A DNA stretch of 64,000 nucleotides from Streptococcus xiaochunlingii (GTDB lineage: Bacteria; Bacillota; Bacilli; Lactobacillales; Streptococcaceae), in NCBI RefSeq assembly GCF_006385805.1, contig NZ_VFSG01000002.1:1-64000 (forward strand), given 5' to 3'. The notes beneath the pieces were generated by a model. That model was not told where the DNA came from and searched no databases. It worked only from the letters and a program-made list of their open reading frames with translations. The position numbers and the translations under genes are program-made. Numbering within the stretch: position 1 is the first letter of the stretch; each line of letters opens with the position of its first letter. This document shows, in pieces, positions 54,306 to 61,875 of the stretch.

Positions 54306-54728
54306 ATGAAATTAACCCTGAACATTGAGCCTAAGCCTCAATCACGGCCAAGGTTTGCAAGACGTGGGAGTTTTACCACGACTTACGAAGATAAGGGCAT
54401 GAAAGTCTGGCGCAATCATTGCCAGCTGCTCATTGCTAATCAGTACATGGGCCAGCCTATTCTTGAGGGAGCTTTGAGGGCAAAGCTTAGATTTTACATC
54501 AAGCCTCCTCAGTATATTTCCAAGATTAAGAAGAACCAACAGGCCCTCCTGGATGAAATCATTCCAGTAGACAAAAAGCCTGACATTGACAACTATGAGA
54601 AAGCTCTATATGACAGTATGTCAGGGGTCGTCTTTAAGGACGATGGTCAGATAGCCTTGCATGACGTTGGCAAGTTTTACAGCCTCAATCCTAGAATTGA
54701 GGTAGAAATCGAAAAAATCAACAAATAG
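54306..54728 (+). CDS. RusA-like Holliday-junction resolvase
   Basis: A 140-aa endonuclease of the RusA family. Signs are the N-terminal LNIEPKPQSRPRFARRG and the catalytic-region DKKPDIDNYEKALYDSMSGVVFKDDGQI, with several conserved Asp residues that bind magnesium. It resolves recombination intermediates before packaging. Confidence 0.92.
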   Translation: MKLTLNIEPKPQSRPRFARRGSFTTTYEDKGMKVWRNHCQLLIANQYMGQPILEGALRAKLRFYIKPPQYISKIKKNQQALLDEIIPVDKKPDIDNYEKALYDSMSGVVFKDDGQIALHDVGKFYSLNPRIEVEIEKINK

Positions 54729-54739
54729 GAGACACAAAA

Positions 54740-54820
54740 ATGGGAATGATACTAATATTTTTTATCAGCTGTGTCATTGTATTAGCAGTGATCGCAAATA
54801 TGGAGGACCATGATGAGTGA
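54740..54820 (+). CDS. Tiny phage membrane protein (26 aa)
   Basis: MGMILIFFISCVIVLAVIANMEDHDE: one hydrophobic segment. It has a TAGGAG site upstream and overlaps the next gene by 11 bases. Confidence 0.55.
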   Translation: MGMILIFFISCVIVLAVIANMEDHDE

Positions 54821-55118
54821 CGAAACAAAAGAACTGATTTTTACCACAATCTTAGGCATGATGTGCTTTGTCGTCGGTGCAGTACTTGGGAACGTAGCGC
54901 CAGTCAATCCTCAGCCTAAAAAACAGCCCATAACCATCCACGTTGTGGACAACGCTGGCGGTATGATGGCAGGGCAAATCACAGACAAGGAAATCATAGA
55001 GGGGCGATACACGGTCACAGCAGGGGCTTATGGTAAGTTTCTAGTGACTAAGGATCAGTATGAGAGCCTAAAAGTTGGCGATGAAATTCCAGAATATTTG
55101 AAGAAAAGAGGTAATTAA
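54810..55118 (+). CDS. DUF1372-like phage protein
   Basis: A 102-aa protein. One N-terminal membrane segment (LIFTTILGMMCFVVGAVLGNV) precedes an external-type domain (ITIHVVDNAGGMMAGQITDKEIIEGRYTVTAGAYGKFLVTKDQYESLKVGDEIPEYL) that resembles DUF1372 of lactic-acid-bacterial phages. Function is unknown. GGAGG precedes the ATG. Confidence 0.75.
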   Translation: MMSDETKELIFTTILGMMCFVVGAVLGNVAPVNPQPKKQPITIHVVDNAGGMMAGQITDKEIIEGRYTVTAGAYGKFLVTKDQYESLKVGDEIPEYLKKRGN

Positions 55119-55119
55119 G

Positions 55120-55542
55120 ATGACAGAAACTATTAAGCTACCAAACTACTACGAGCCCGATTGGGAAAATGCAAGATATGGCTCATTGGAAGAACTTAAA
55201 GAGTTGTTACTCTACAAGCGTATCGTGAAATGGGACAAAGACTCTCTGTTACTTGAAGATGGCACAAAGGTCACTATTGAAATGTCTGAAAGTGATTGCT
55301 GTGCCTCAGCGGGTGGGGAGTTCCAAGATGTATCGCTTGACGCTGTGATTACTGATGTTAAAATTGGCAACCCTAAAGAAATCACTGACCACTGGGGAAT
55401 AGGTTATAAAAACAAAGTAACTATCTTCCACAATCAGAACCCTGTAGCTATTGCCAACTGTAAAGCAGAGCATAATGGCTATTATTACAGCGTAGGCTCT
55501 CTAGTGATTGGTGACATTCATTTCCCAGTAGTGAAAGCGTAG
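55120..55542 (+). CDS. Phage protein of unknown function (140 aa)
   Basis: A beta-rich protein (KDSLLLEDGTKVTIEMSESDCCASAGGEFQDVSLDAVITDVKIGNPKEI...). The SDCCASAGGEF pattern is shared by a family of streptococcal and lactococcal phage proteins (I recall DUF7448). No function is known. It is packed tightly between neighbours. Confidence 0.7.
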   Translation: MTETIKLPNYYEPDWENARYGSLEELKELLLYKRIVKWDKDSLLLEDGTKVTIEMSESDCCASAGGEFQDVSLDAVITDVKIGNPKEITDHWGIGYKNKVTIFHNQNPVAIANCKAEHNGYYYSVGSLVIGDIHFPVVKA

Positions 55543-55552
55543 GAGGCAACCA

Positions 55553-55795
55553 ATGAACAAGCGACAACGTAAAAAGATGTTTACCAGGGCTTTCTCTAAG
55601 GCTTATGATGAGAGTCTGAAATGGCAAAAAAAAGAGCAGGTCACTATCACGACAGTTAAGGATAGGAGAGGTAAAGCCTATATTATTACCTCTATCACCT
55701 ATCAAGTTGAAATCATGAATAATTGGACCGATAAACCTGAGGAAATTACCATAGAGGGCTACATGTTAGACAATAATAGATTGGGGTTAAAATGA
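55553..55795 (+). CDS. Phage protein of unknown function (80 aa)
   Basis: A basic N-terminus (NKRQRKKMFTRAFSKAYDESLKWQKKEQ) and a beta-rich remainder. AGGAGG precedes the start. It overlaps the next gene by 4 bases. Confidence 0.65.
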   Translation: MNKRQRKKMFTRAFSKAYDESLKWQKKEQVTITTVKDRRGKAYIITSITYQVEIMNNWTDKPEEITIEGYMLDNNRLGLK

Positions 55796-56106
55796 CATTG
55801 TTTGATGAAGTACAACAGCTTAGCTCAGAAAGCCACGCTAAGTGGTTTGAGCGCTACTTTAAAGAGTACGACCTTGAGCATAAAATCAAAGTGTCTGCAC
55901 AAAAAGGATATACAGGACACCTAATCAATGCGATGTCAGTCAAGAGCGAATATCTACAACGTAGATTATGCGACGAAAGAACATTAGAAATGTTAAGAGA
56001 GCGACTTGGAGACGGCTTTTCAGTCGGGTATCAATTAACTTATTCTAAAAACATATTCACAGGACAGGAATATGTCTCTAATAAGAAGATACACATAACC
56101 TGGTAA
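55792..56106 (+). CDS. Phage protein of unknown function (104 aa)
   Basis: MTLFDEVQQLSSESHAKWFERYFKEYDLEHKIKVSAQKGYTGHLINAM..., an alpha/beta soluble protein without a recognised domain. It is coupled to the preceding gene by an ATGA overlap. Confidence 0.65.
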   Translation: MTLFDEVQQLSSESHAKWFERYFKEYDLEHKIKVSAQKGYTGHLINAMSVKSEYLQRRLCDERTLEMLRERLGDGFSVGYQLTYSKNIFTGQEYVSNKKIHITW

Positions 56107-56132
56107 AAACATCAAGACAGGAGCATAGATGA

Positions 56133-56672
56133 ATGAATAAACGAGAGCTGATTGAACACATTAGTAGTGCATTGGATAAGTATTTAAAAAATACAACATT
56201 CGTAAAACCTGTACTGACGATCACAGAAATTGCAGAAAGTAATGAAGTGTCACTAGAATTTGAAGTTAATAAAAATTGTATTCTGTTGGATGATAATCGG
56301 CAAGAGTTGAATAAACCAGTAGTACCGCACTTTGTAGCGGATTGGATCGAAGAATGTAAAAATGATGATTTCCATTTATTCGGTGCAATGGAAGGCATTT
56401 CTTCAAACCAAAAAAAACTGGATTATTGGTTTAGAGAAGATGACAACATGGAACTCTTTGCCCGTGCATGGCTCGATGGCTACACAGTCGATAAAAAGAA
56501 GTTAGTTAAAGTAAAGTTAAAGGGCACTGGCCAATACTTATGCAATGACAATACAGGATTTCATTTTCAGCATGGTTTTAAAACGGATTTCACAAAAGAC
56601 TATCTTGAACAAGCCAACTTTGGATGGGTGTTCGATTGCGAGGGTGTGGAGGTCGAGGAGGTGGAAGAATGA
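56133..56672 (+). CDS. DUF1642 family phage protein
   Basis: A 179-aa protein with the DUF1642 signature: VPHFVADWIEECKNDDFHLFGAM, then ELFARAWLDGYTVDKKKLVKVKL. The family is common in the accessory region of streptococcal and lactococcal phages; function is unknown. Its stop overlaps the next start. Confidence 0.85.
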   Translation: MNKRELIEHISSALDKYLKNTTFVKPVLTITEIAESNEVSLEFEVNKNCILLDDNRQELNKPVVPHFVADWIEECKNDDFHLFGAMEGISSNQKKLDYWFREDDNMELFARAWLDGYTVDKKKLVKVKLKGTGQYLCNDNTGFHFQHGFKTDFTKDYLEQANFGWVFDCEGVEVEEVEE

Positions 56673-56827
56673 ACCAGCTAACTTGTCCTAACTGTTATTC
56701 AACATCTACAACGCACCATCACACTGATTGGAATCATATTGACAATACCACTGGCTTACAGAAAGCAGTTAGTGTATTCCTATGTTTAGATTGTAAAACA
56801 TTGTTTGTTGATGATAGAACATGGTAG
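56669..56827 (+). CDS. Small zinc-ribbon phage protein (52 aa)
   Basis: Two CxxC knuckles (CPNC near the N-terminus and CLDC near residue 41) make a zinc ribbon; His residues lie between them (THHHTDWNHID). It could be a DNA- or RNA-binding regulator. The start overlaps the DUF1642 stop (ATGA). Confidence 0.7.
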   Translation: MNQLTCPNCYSTSTTHHHTDWNHIDNTTGLQKAVSVFLCLDCKTLFVDDRTW

Positions 56828-57334
56828 TAGATATTAAGGAGGTGGCAGAAAGACAAGGCCTACTAACTTTAATCGGTTAGTGGGTCATACAGTGCGAGGA
56901 AATCAATAATTAAACTTTGGTTTTCCCTTAACACTCGCACTCTTACGGTCAAACAATAAAATAAAAAAAGGAGTTTTCTTTCTAAATGTTTCTATCATCA
57001 TTACTAGGCGTCTGACCGTACGCCACCCCCCCTTGCCGAAGCGGGGCCGTGGAAAGTCGCTGGAGCATTACCAGCCGAGGGGTTAAAAGGGCTAAATAAA
57101 GAGAAAGGAGATGTCTCTCTTAATTCATAAATCAAAAAAATACAAAAATCATGGTAATTCAAAAACAATCAGGCAGACCATTAGCCCTTGGTGCGCTTGA
57201 TTTTCAAGGGAGAGAAAGAAAATAGATGTTTTTTGAAGATACATATTACCTGGTAAAACAAAAAAGCCAAGGCACTCTCTGCCTCAGCTAATAGTCTTTG
57301 CGATATGACTATTATACCACAAAGGAGACGGAGA
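56828..57334 (+). ncRNA. Long noncoding gap with paired segments, possible structured RNA
   Basis: In a phage that otherwise packs genes end to end, ~500 bases lack a supported gene. Pairings seen: GTGCGAG/CTCGCAC (56892-56898 and 56934-56940), TACGGTCA/TGACCGTA (56944-56951 and 57013-57020), GCTGG/CCAGC (57059-57075) and AGGCA/TGCCT (57270-57284). A 9-codon frame (MFLSSLLGV, 56986-57015) with AAGGAG upstream has its stop inside one arm. Class unknown. Confidence 0.35.
57290..57313. promoter_or_regulatory. Palindrome before the late regulator
   Basis: AATAGTC/GACTATT arms (57290-57296 and 57307-57313), just upstream of the Shine-Dalgarno of the next gene and overlapping a TATTATAC sequence. 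It may be an operator or hairpin controlling that gene. Confidence 0.4.
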
Positions 57335-57751
57335 GTGAACAAGGCTAAAGAGCTCTTGAATGAGCTACAAAATCTTGATATGGACATTCAAAGCCGTATA
57401 GATGAAATCAATGAGCTTGAGGCGGGTTTGCTCTCAAGCCCCAAGTGGACAGCAGACAAGATCAAAGGTGGTCAAGCTAAAAAAGTTGATGATGTCTATA
57501 CTCAGCTTATCGTTATGAAAGAGGCGATAGAGCAGGATACCAAGGAAGTTATTGACAGGAAACTTGAACTTGGTAGACTCATCAACAAGCTAAAAAATCC
57601 AAAGCATAGGTCAGTCCTTAGAATGACTTACATTACTAAGCTGTATGTAGATGACATCTGTGACAAGCTAGCTATCAGCAAGAGCTCATACTACAGCATG
57701 CGTAAGATGGCTATTGAAGAACTGAGTATAATTTTAGAACATTTGGAATAA
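57335..57751 (+). CDS. DUF1492 / ArpU-like phage late transcription regulator
   Basis: A 138-aa protein. I choose the GTG at 57335 because AAAGGAG lies seven bases upstream. A coiled-coil N-terminus (KELLNELQNLDMDIQSRIDEINELEAGL) is followed by a sigma-like HTH (LKNPKHRSVLRMTYITKLYVDDICDKLAISKSSYYSMRKMAIEELSIIL). It resembles DUF1492 proteins, related to ArpU/RinA regulators that switch on packaging and structural genes. The position just before the terminase block fits. Confidence 0.85.
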   Translation: MNKAKELLNELQNLDMDIQSRIDEINELEAGLLSSPKWTADKIKGGQAKKVDDVYTQLIVMKEAIEQDTKEVIDRKLELGRLINKLKNPKHRSVLRMTYITKLYVDDICDKLAISKSSYYSMRKMAIEELSIILEHLE

Positions 57752-57988
57752 TTTGGAACGTTCTGAAAAACGTTGGATAAGTCTGGGTAATCTTGGTGTG
57801 CACTGCACTCATAATCTGTTAGAATGGTAGTATCAAGAATTAAGGAAAAACCTTACTAAGTTTCCACCGCTGCATGACAGCCAAAGGGACGGACTAAAAA
57901 CGACATTGAAAGCCGTCCAGTGATAAACAAACTATCCAAGATGTCGTTAGTTAAGATAGTGCCCCTTGTTGGTGGTTGAGGGGGCTTA

Positions 57989-58061
57989 GGGAATATAGCT
58001 CAGTTGGTAGAGCGTCGGTTTGAAGCACCGAAAGTCACTGGTTCAACTCCAGTTATTCCCA
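57989..58061 (+). tRNA. Prophage-encoded tRNA-Phe (GAA)
   Basis: A complete 73-nt cloverleaf: acceptor GGGAATA/TATTCCC plus A, D arm GCTC/GAGC, anticodon stem TCGGT/ACCGA with loop TTGAAGC (anticodon GAA at 58022-58024), T arm ACTGG/CCAGT. The loop equals that of the host tRNA-Phe at 727-799 but the rest differs. No CCA is encoded. Confidence 0.9.
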
Positions 58062-58195
58062 TTGTATCTCTGTGAGTAGCTATCACAATAGGGGTACAGG
58101 GCGGTAATTAGATTTAGGCTGATTAACCTGTAGGACAGAGATAAAGTAGCGCTATATAAGGCTCTGGTGGGGGAGGCACCCACTTACCGCATACA

Positions 58196-58216
58196 GTCAC
58201 TCAATGAGTGGCTTTT
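58196..58216 (+). terminator. Terminator before the terminase genes
   Basis: GTCACTC/GAGTGGC stem (one G-U) with an AAT loop and six Ts. Confidence 0.75.
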
Positions 58217-58254
58217 TTATATTTCAAAACAAATAAATAGCAGGAGGTTTAGGC

Positions 58255-58986
58255 TTGGGTAGAGCAAGAGACCCCAACCGAGACAAAGCATTTGAAATCT
58301 ATTCAGAGAACAACGGAAACATTGAACTGGTTGAGATTGCTGAGCGTTTGGGTGTTTCAGCTGGCACTGTCCGAGGTTGGAAAAGTAAAGACAAATGGGA
58401 TCCTAAAATAAAAGGAACGTTCCAAAAGAAAAATACGGAACGCTCCAAAAATCCAAGGGGTGCTCCAAAGGGCAGTAAGAACGCTTTAGGACACGGAGCT
58501 CCTAAGGGAAATACTAACGCCCTCAAACATGGCTTGTTTGCTAAGTATCTGCCACAGGAGGTGTATGAGATAGCTCAAGAGCTATCAGACAAGCAACCTA
58601 TAGATATACTCTGGGAAAATATCACGCTGACCTACGCTAATCTATTGCATGCTCAGCGTATTTTATTTGTCCAAGATGTCGAGGACAGCAATACCTTTGT
58701 CACAAGCGAGGGTAAGGCTGGTGTGGGATACGAACATCACACGGCTTGGGATAAGCAAGGAAAGGCTCTAGCTGCAATAGCAAGGGCACAGTCAGAGCTT
58801 AAAGGCATGATTAAGACCTATGATGAACTGACACGGTCACCACTGGTCACAGAGGAGCAACGCTTGAGAATTGATAACCTCAAGGCTCAGCTTGGTTCTA
58901 ATGATGAGGATGACACAGTCATTACTGGATTTACATTTGATAGGAGTGAGTACAATGGCAATACTGAACCTAGCCAAACTGATTAA
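58255..58986 (+). CDS. Terminase small subunit
   Basis: A 243-aa DNA-recognition subunit of the packaging motor. A TTG start with AGGAGG upstream gives MGRARDPNRDKAFEIYSENNGNIELVEIAERLGVSAGTVRGWKSKDKWD, a typical TerS helix-turn-helix. A basic, Gly/Asn-rich linker (RGAPKGSKNALGHGAPKGNTNALKHGLFAKYL) and a helical oligomerisation part follow. It overlaps the TerL gene by 32 bp. Confidence 0.9.
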   Translation: MGRARDPNRDKAFEIYSENNGNIELVEIAERLGVSAGTVRGWKSKDKWDPKIKGTFQKKNTERSKNPRGAPKGSKNALGHGAPKGNTNALKHGLFAKYLPQEVYEIAQELSDKQPIDILWENITLTYANLLHAQRILFVQDVEDSNTFVTSEGKAGVGYEHHTAWDKQGKALAAIARAQSELKGMIKTYDELTRSPLVTEEQRLRIDNLKAQLGSNDEDDTVITGFTFDRSEYNGNTEPSQTD

Positions 58987-60253
58987 CCCAGTATTTGATG
59001 AAGTGCTCTACACTCTCAAGAGCCATGTAGTGCTCAAGGGTGGACGTGCATCAACCAAGTCATCTGTGGTCTCTATTGACCTTGTAAATGACTTCATAAA
59101 TGATCCTATGGGCAATGTGGTAGTTTTGCGCAAGGTCGGAAAGTACCTGAGGATGTCAGTATATGAGCAGATAAGGTGGGCCATCTATGAGATGGGGCTA
59201 GCTAATCAGTTCAAATTTGGGAAATCTCCCCTACAGATAACTCACAAACAAACAGGAACCGCTTTTTATTTCTATGGTGTAGATGACCCTATGAAACTCA
59301 AATCCCAAAAGATAGCCAAAGGCTATGTAATGTCTGTATGGTTTGAGGAGTTAGCAGAGTTTGCTGGCCGTGAGGATATAGATATCGTAGAAGATACCTT
59401 TATCCGTCAAGAGTTGCCTAATGGTAAACAGGTCAAGGTCTATTTCACTTATAACCCACCACGAAATCCCTATGATTGGATAAATGGATGGGTGGCTGAG
59501 AAAGCAAGTGATCCAACATACTTGATACATCACAGCACCTATTTGGATGATAAGCTAGGTTTTTTGTCTAAGCAAATGATCGAGAAGATAGAGCGGTACA
59601 AAGAGACCGACCCAGACTATTACCGCTGGATGTATTTAGGCGAGGTAATCGGCCTTGGTAATCATGTGTACAACATGAACTACTTTAAGCCACTACAGAG
59701 CCTCCCTGAAGATGATAGACTTATCGGTATATCATTTGCCTTGGATACAGGACACCAGCAATCAGCGACGGCTTGTGGAGCTTATGGTCTTACTGCCAAG
59801 GGTAATGTTATCTTACTTGATACGTTCTACTATAGTCCAGCTGGCAAGACTGTCAAAAAGGCACCTAGCGAGCTCACTGTGATGATCCATGACTTTATCG
59901 ATGAGGTCATGAAGACTTACAGGGTGCCAAAGCTCAAGATGACCATTGACAGCGCTGAGGGCGCATTGAGAAATCAATACTTTAAGGACTACGGAGAAAG
60001 ATGGCGCCCTGTGGCCAAAAAGAAAAACCAGACCATGATTGACATGGTAATCAGCTTACTAGCAGAGGGACGCTTCTACTACCTCGACATACCAGCTAAC
60101 AAAATTTTTGTTGAGGAACATAAGATGTACCGTTATGATGACAAGTCACTCAACACTGATGACCCCAAAGTCATCAAGGAGGACGATCACACGGTGGACG
60201 AGTTCAAGTACTTTGTCCTGGACAACGCTAGAGAGCTAGATTTGAAAGCCTAA
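58955..60253 (+). CDS. Terminase large subunit (PBSX/XtmB type)
   Basis: A 432-aa packaging ATPase/nuclease. I start it at the ATG at 58955 (MAILNLAKLINPVF) with TAGGAG upstream. The Walker A-like loop is LKGGRASTKSSVV (about 28-40) and the Walker B region GYVMSVWFEELAEF. The C-terminal RNase H-like nuclease has ALDTGHQQSATACGAYG and TIDSAEGALRNQYF with metal-binding Asp residues. It cuts and pumps phage DNA into the prohead. Confidence 0.92.
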   Translation: MAILNLAKLINPVFDEVLYTLKSHVVLKGGRASTKSSVVSIDLVNDFINDPMGNVVVLRKVGKYLRMSVYEQIRWAIYEMGLANQFKFGKSPLQITHKQTGTAFYFYGVDDPMKLKSQKIAKGYVMSVWFEELAEFAGREDIDIVEDTFIRQELPNGKQVKVYFTYNPPRNPYDWINGWVAEKASDPTYLIHHSTYLDDKLGFLSKQMIEKIERYKETDPDYYRWMYLGEVIGLGNHVYNMNYFKPLQSLPEDDRLIGISFALDTGHQQSATACGAYGLTAKGNVILLDTFYYSPAGKTVKKAPSELTVMIHDFIDEVMKTYRVPKLKMTIDSAEGALRNQYFKDYGERWRPVAKKKNQTMIDMVISLLAEGRFYYLDIPANKIFVEEHKMYRYDDKSLNTDDPKVIKEDDHTVDEFKYFVLDNARELDLKA

Positions 60254-60263
60254 GGAGCAAATA

Positions 60264-61775
60264 ATGGGAATAGTACAGACTATCAAGAATTTTTTTACGA
60301 GGAGTAAATACGTGATGACGACGCAAAACCTAGCTAATATCACAGACCACCCAAAAATAGCAGTATCTGGAACAGAGTATGACCGTATCAGGGAGAACCT
60401 GAAATACTTTGCGGGAAGATATCCACAGATTGAGTACAAGGACAGCAACGGCACAAAGCAAAAGCGTGATTATAATCATTTGCCAGTAGGTCGAACTGCT
60501 GCTAAAAAGATTGCAAGCCTAGTTTTTAATGAACAAGCTGAAATCAAGCTGGACGACAAGAATGCAGATAAGTTTATTCAGGATCAGCTACAAAATGACC
60601 GTTTTATCAAGAACTTTGAGCGATACCTAGAGAGCTGTTTGGCTCTTGGTGGTCTTGCTATGCGCCCATATGTTGATAACGGAAAGGTGCGGGTATCGTT
60701 CGTACAAGCGCCTGTCTTCCTGCCACTACAATCAAACACTCAGGATGTATCTAGCGCTGCTATTGTGACCAAGACGATCAAATCAGAGGGACAGAAACAA
60801 AAGTATTACACGCTTATTGAGTTCCATGAGTGGAAAGATGGTGAGCGATACACGATCACGAACGAGCTCTACAAGTCTGATAATCCGGACACGGTAGGTG
60901 CTAGAGTGCCGCTGTCTACGCTGTACGAGGACTTAGAGGAGACGGTAAATGTTAATGGTCTAAGCCGTCCTTTGTTTACGTATCTCAAGACTCCAGGAAT
61001 GAATAACAAGGATATCAACAGCCCGCTTGGTCTGTCTATCTTTGATAACGCCAAAACTACAATCGACTTCCTCAACGAGACTTATGATCAGTTTATGTGG
61101 GAAGTCAAGATGGGTCAGCGCCGTGTAGCTGTGCCTACTCAGATGATTAAGCCTGAGTATAACCAACAAGGTGAAAAGGTTATCGTTAAGCGTCAATTTG
61201 AAGCTGGTCAGAATGTTTATGAGCAACTTGACAACGGAGACATGGACAAAGGTATAGGTATTACAGACCTAACCACACCCATTCGCTCCGATGACTATAT
61301 CAAGGCTATTAACGAGGGTCTGGCACTCTTTGAGATGCAGATAGGCGTTTCTGCTGGCATGTTCTCGTTTGACGGCAAGAGCATGAAGACTGCTACAGAG
61401 ATTGTAAGTGAGAACTCTGATACATATCAAATGCGCAACAGCATTGTAAGCCTTGTGGAACAAGCACTAAAAGAGCTTATCATCTCAATGATTGAGCTTG
61501 CTATTGCTTACGATTTGTACAAAGGCAGCGTCCCAACAATGGACAAAATCAGCATTAATCTGGACGATGGAGTCTTTACGGACAGAAACGCCGAGCTTGA
61601 TTATTGGATCAAAGTGGTTAACGCTGGATTTGGTACAGATGTAATGGCCATTGAAAAAGTGCTCAATGTAACCCCTGAAAAAGCCAAAAAAATCAAGAAT
61701 GAAATAGACGGCAACACACTAGACGAAGCAAACGCTGAGCGTAGTCTTGAGGATGTATCCACCTATGGAGAGTAG
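60264..61775 (+). CDS. Portal protein (SPP1 gp6 / A118 type)
   Basis: A 503-aa portal subunit that forms the DNA entry ring of the capsid. Recognisable features are an N-terminal region after about 30 residues (NITDHPKIAVSGTEYDRIRENLKYFAGRYPQIEY), LPVGRTAAKKIASLVFNEQ, and the long C-terminal helix block with ATEIVSENSDTYQMRNSIVSLVEQALKELI. It directly follows TerL and precedes the MuF gene. Confidence 0.92.
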   Translation: MGIVQTIKNFFTRSKYVMTTQNLANITDHPKIAVSGTEYDRIRENLKYFAGRYPQIEYKDSNGTKQKRDYNHLPVGRTAAKKIASLVFNEQAEIKLDDKNADKFIQDQLQNDRFIKNFERYLESCLALGGLAMRPYVDNGKVRVSFVQAPVFLPLQSNTQDVSSAAIVTKTIKSEGQKQKYYTLIEFHEWKDGERYTITNELYKSDNPDTVGARVPLSTLYEDLEETVNVNGLSRPLFTYLKTPGMNNKDINSPLGLSIFDNAKTTIDFLNETYDQFMWEVKMGQRRVAVPTQMIKPEYNQQGEKVIVKRQFEAGQNVYEQLDNGDMDKGIGITDLTTPIRSDDYIKAINEGLALFEMQIGVSAGMFSFDGKSMKTATEIVSENSDTYQMRNSIVSLVEQALKELIISMIELAIAYDLYKGSVPTMDKISINLDDGVFTDRNAELDYWIKVVNAGFGTDVMAIEKVLNVTPEKAKKIKNEIDGNTLDEANAERSLEDVSTYGE

Positions 61776-61776
61776 T

Positions 61777-61875
61777 ATGAAAAAACTGTTTAGGTTTATT
61801 TTGCCACCACTCAACCCAGCCAAGTTGTTTATTAAGCCGCCAAGCAGGTTTTTGAGGTGGGTATGGTATGGCTAA
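61777..61875 (+). CDS. Small basic phage protein (32 aa)
   Basis: MKKLFRFILPPLNPAKLFIK, then PPSRFLRWVWYG: short, basic and hydrophobic. It begins right after the portal stop and overlaps the MuF start by 8 bases. A GGAG lies nine bases upstream. Confidence 0.5.
   Translation: MKKLFRFILPPLNPAKLFIKPPSRFLRWVWYG

Larger units (their letters stand above)
57820..58220 (+). ncRNA. Structured phage RNA region with embedded tRNA
   Basis: An extended -10 (TGT-TAGAAT, 57820-57825) opens a ~390-base gene-free stretch that ends at a terminator (GTCACTC/GAGTGGC, 58196-58210, then T6). Upstream of the tRNA, perfect pairings GGACGG/CCGTCC (57887-57892, 57913-57918), AACGACAT/ATGTCGTT (57899-57906, 57941-57948) and ACTATC/GATAGT (57931-57936, 57955-57960) interlock. 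Downstream, TATCTCTGT/ACAGAGATA (58065-58073, 58135-58143) crosses GCGGTAA/TTACCGC (58101-58107, 58184-58190). Crossing stems imply pseudoknots or alternative folds. Confidence 0.45.

Noticed and set aside
56821..56880. 19-codon frame starting at the end of the zinc-ribbon gene
   Set aside because: No ribosome-binding site at the right distance and no coding-like features; probably chance.
57112..57201. 29-codon frame starting directly after AAAGGAG
   Set aside because: The Shine-Dalgarno abuts the ATG with no spacing, so initiation there is unlikely.
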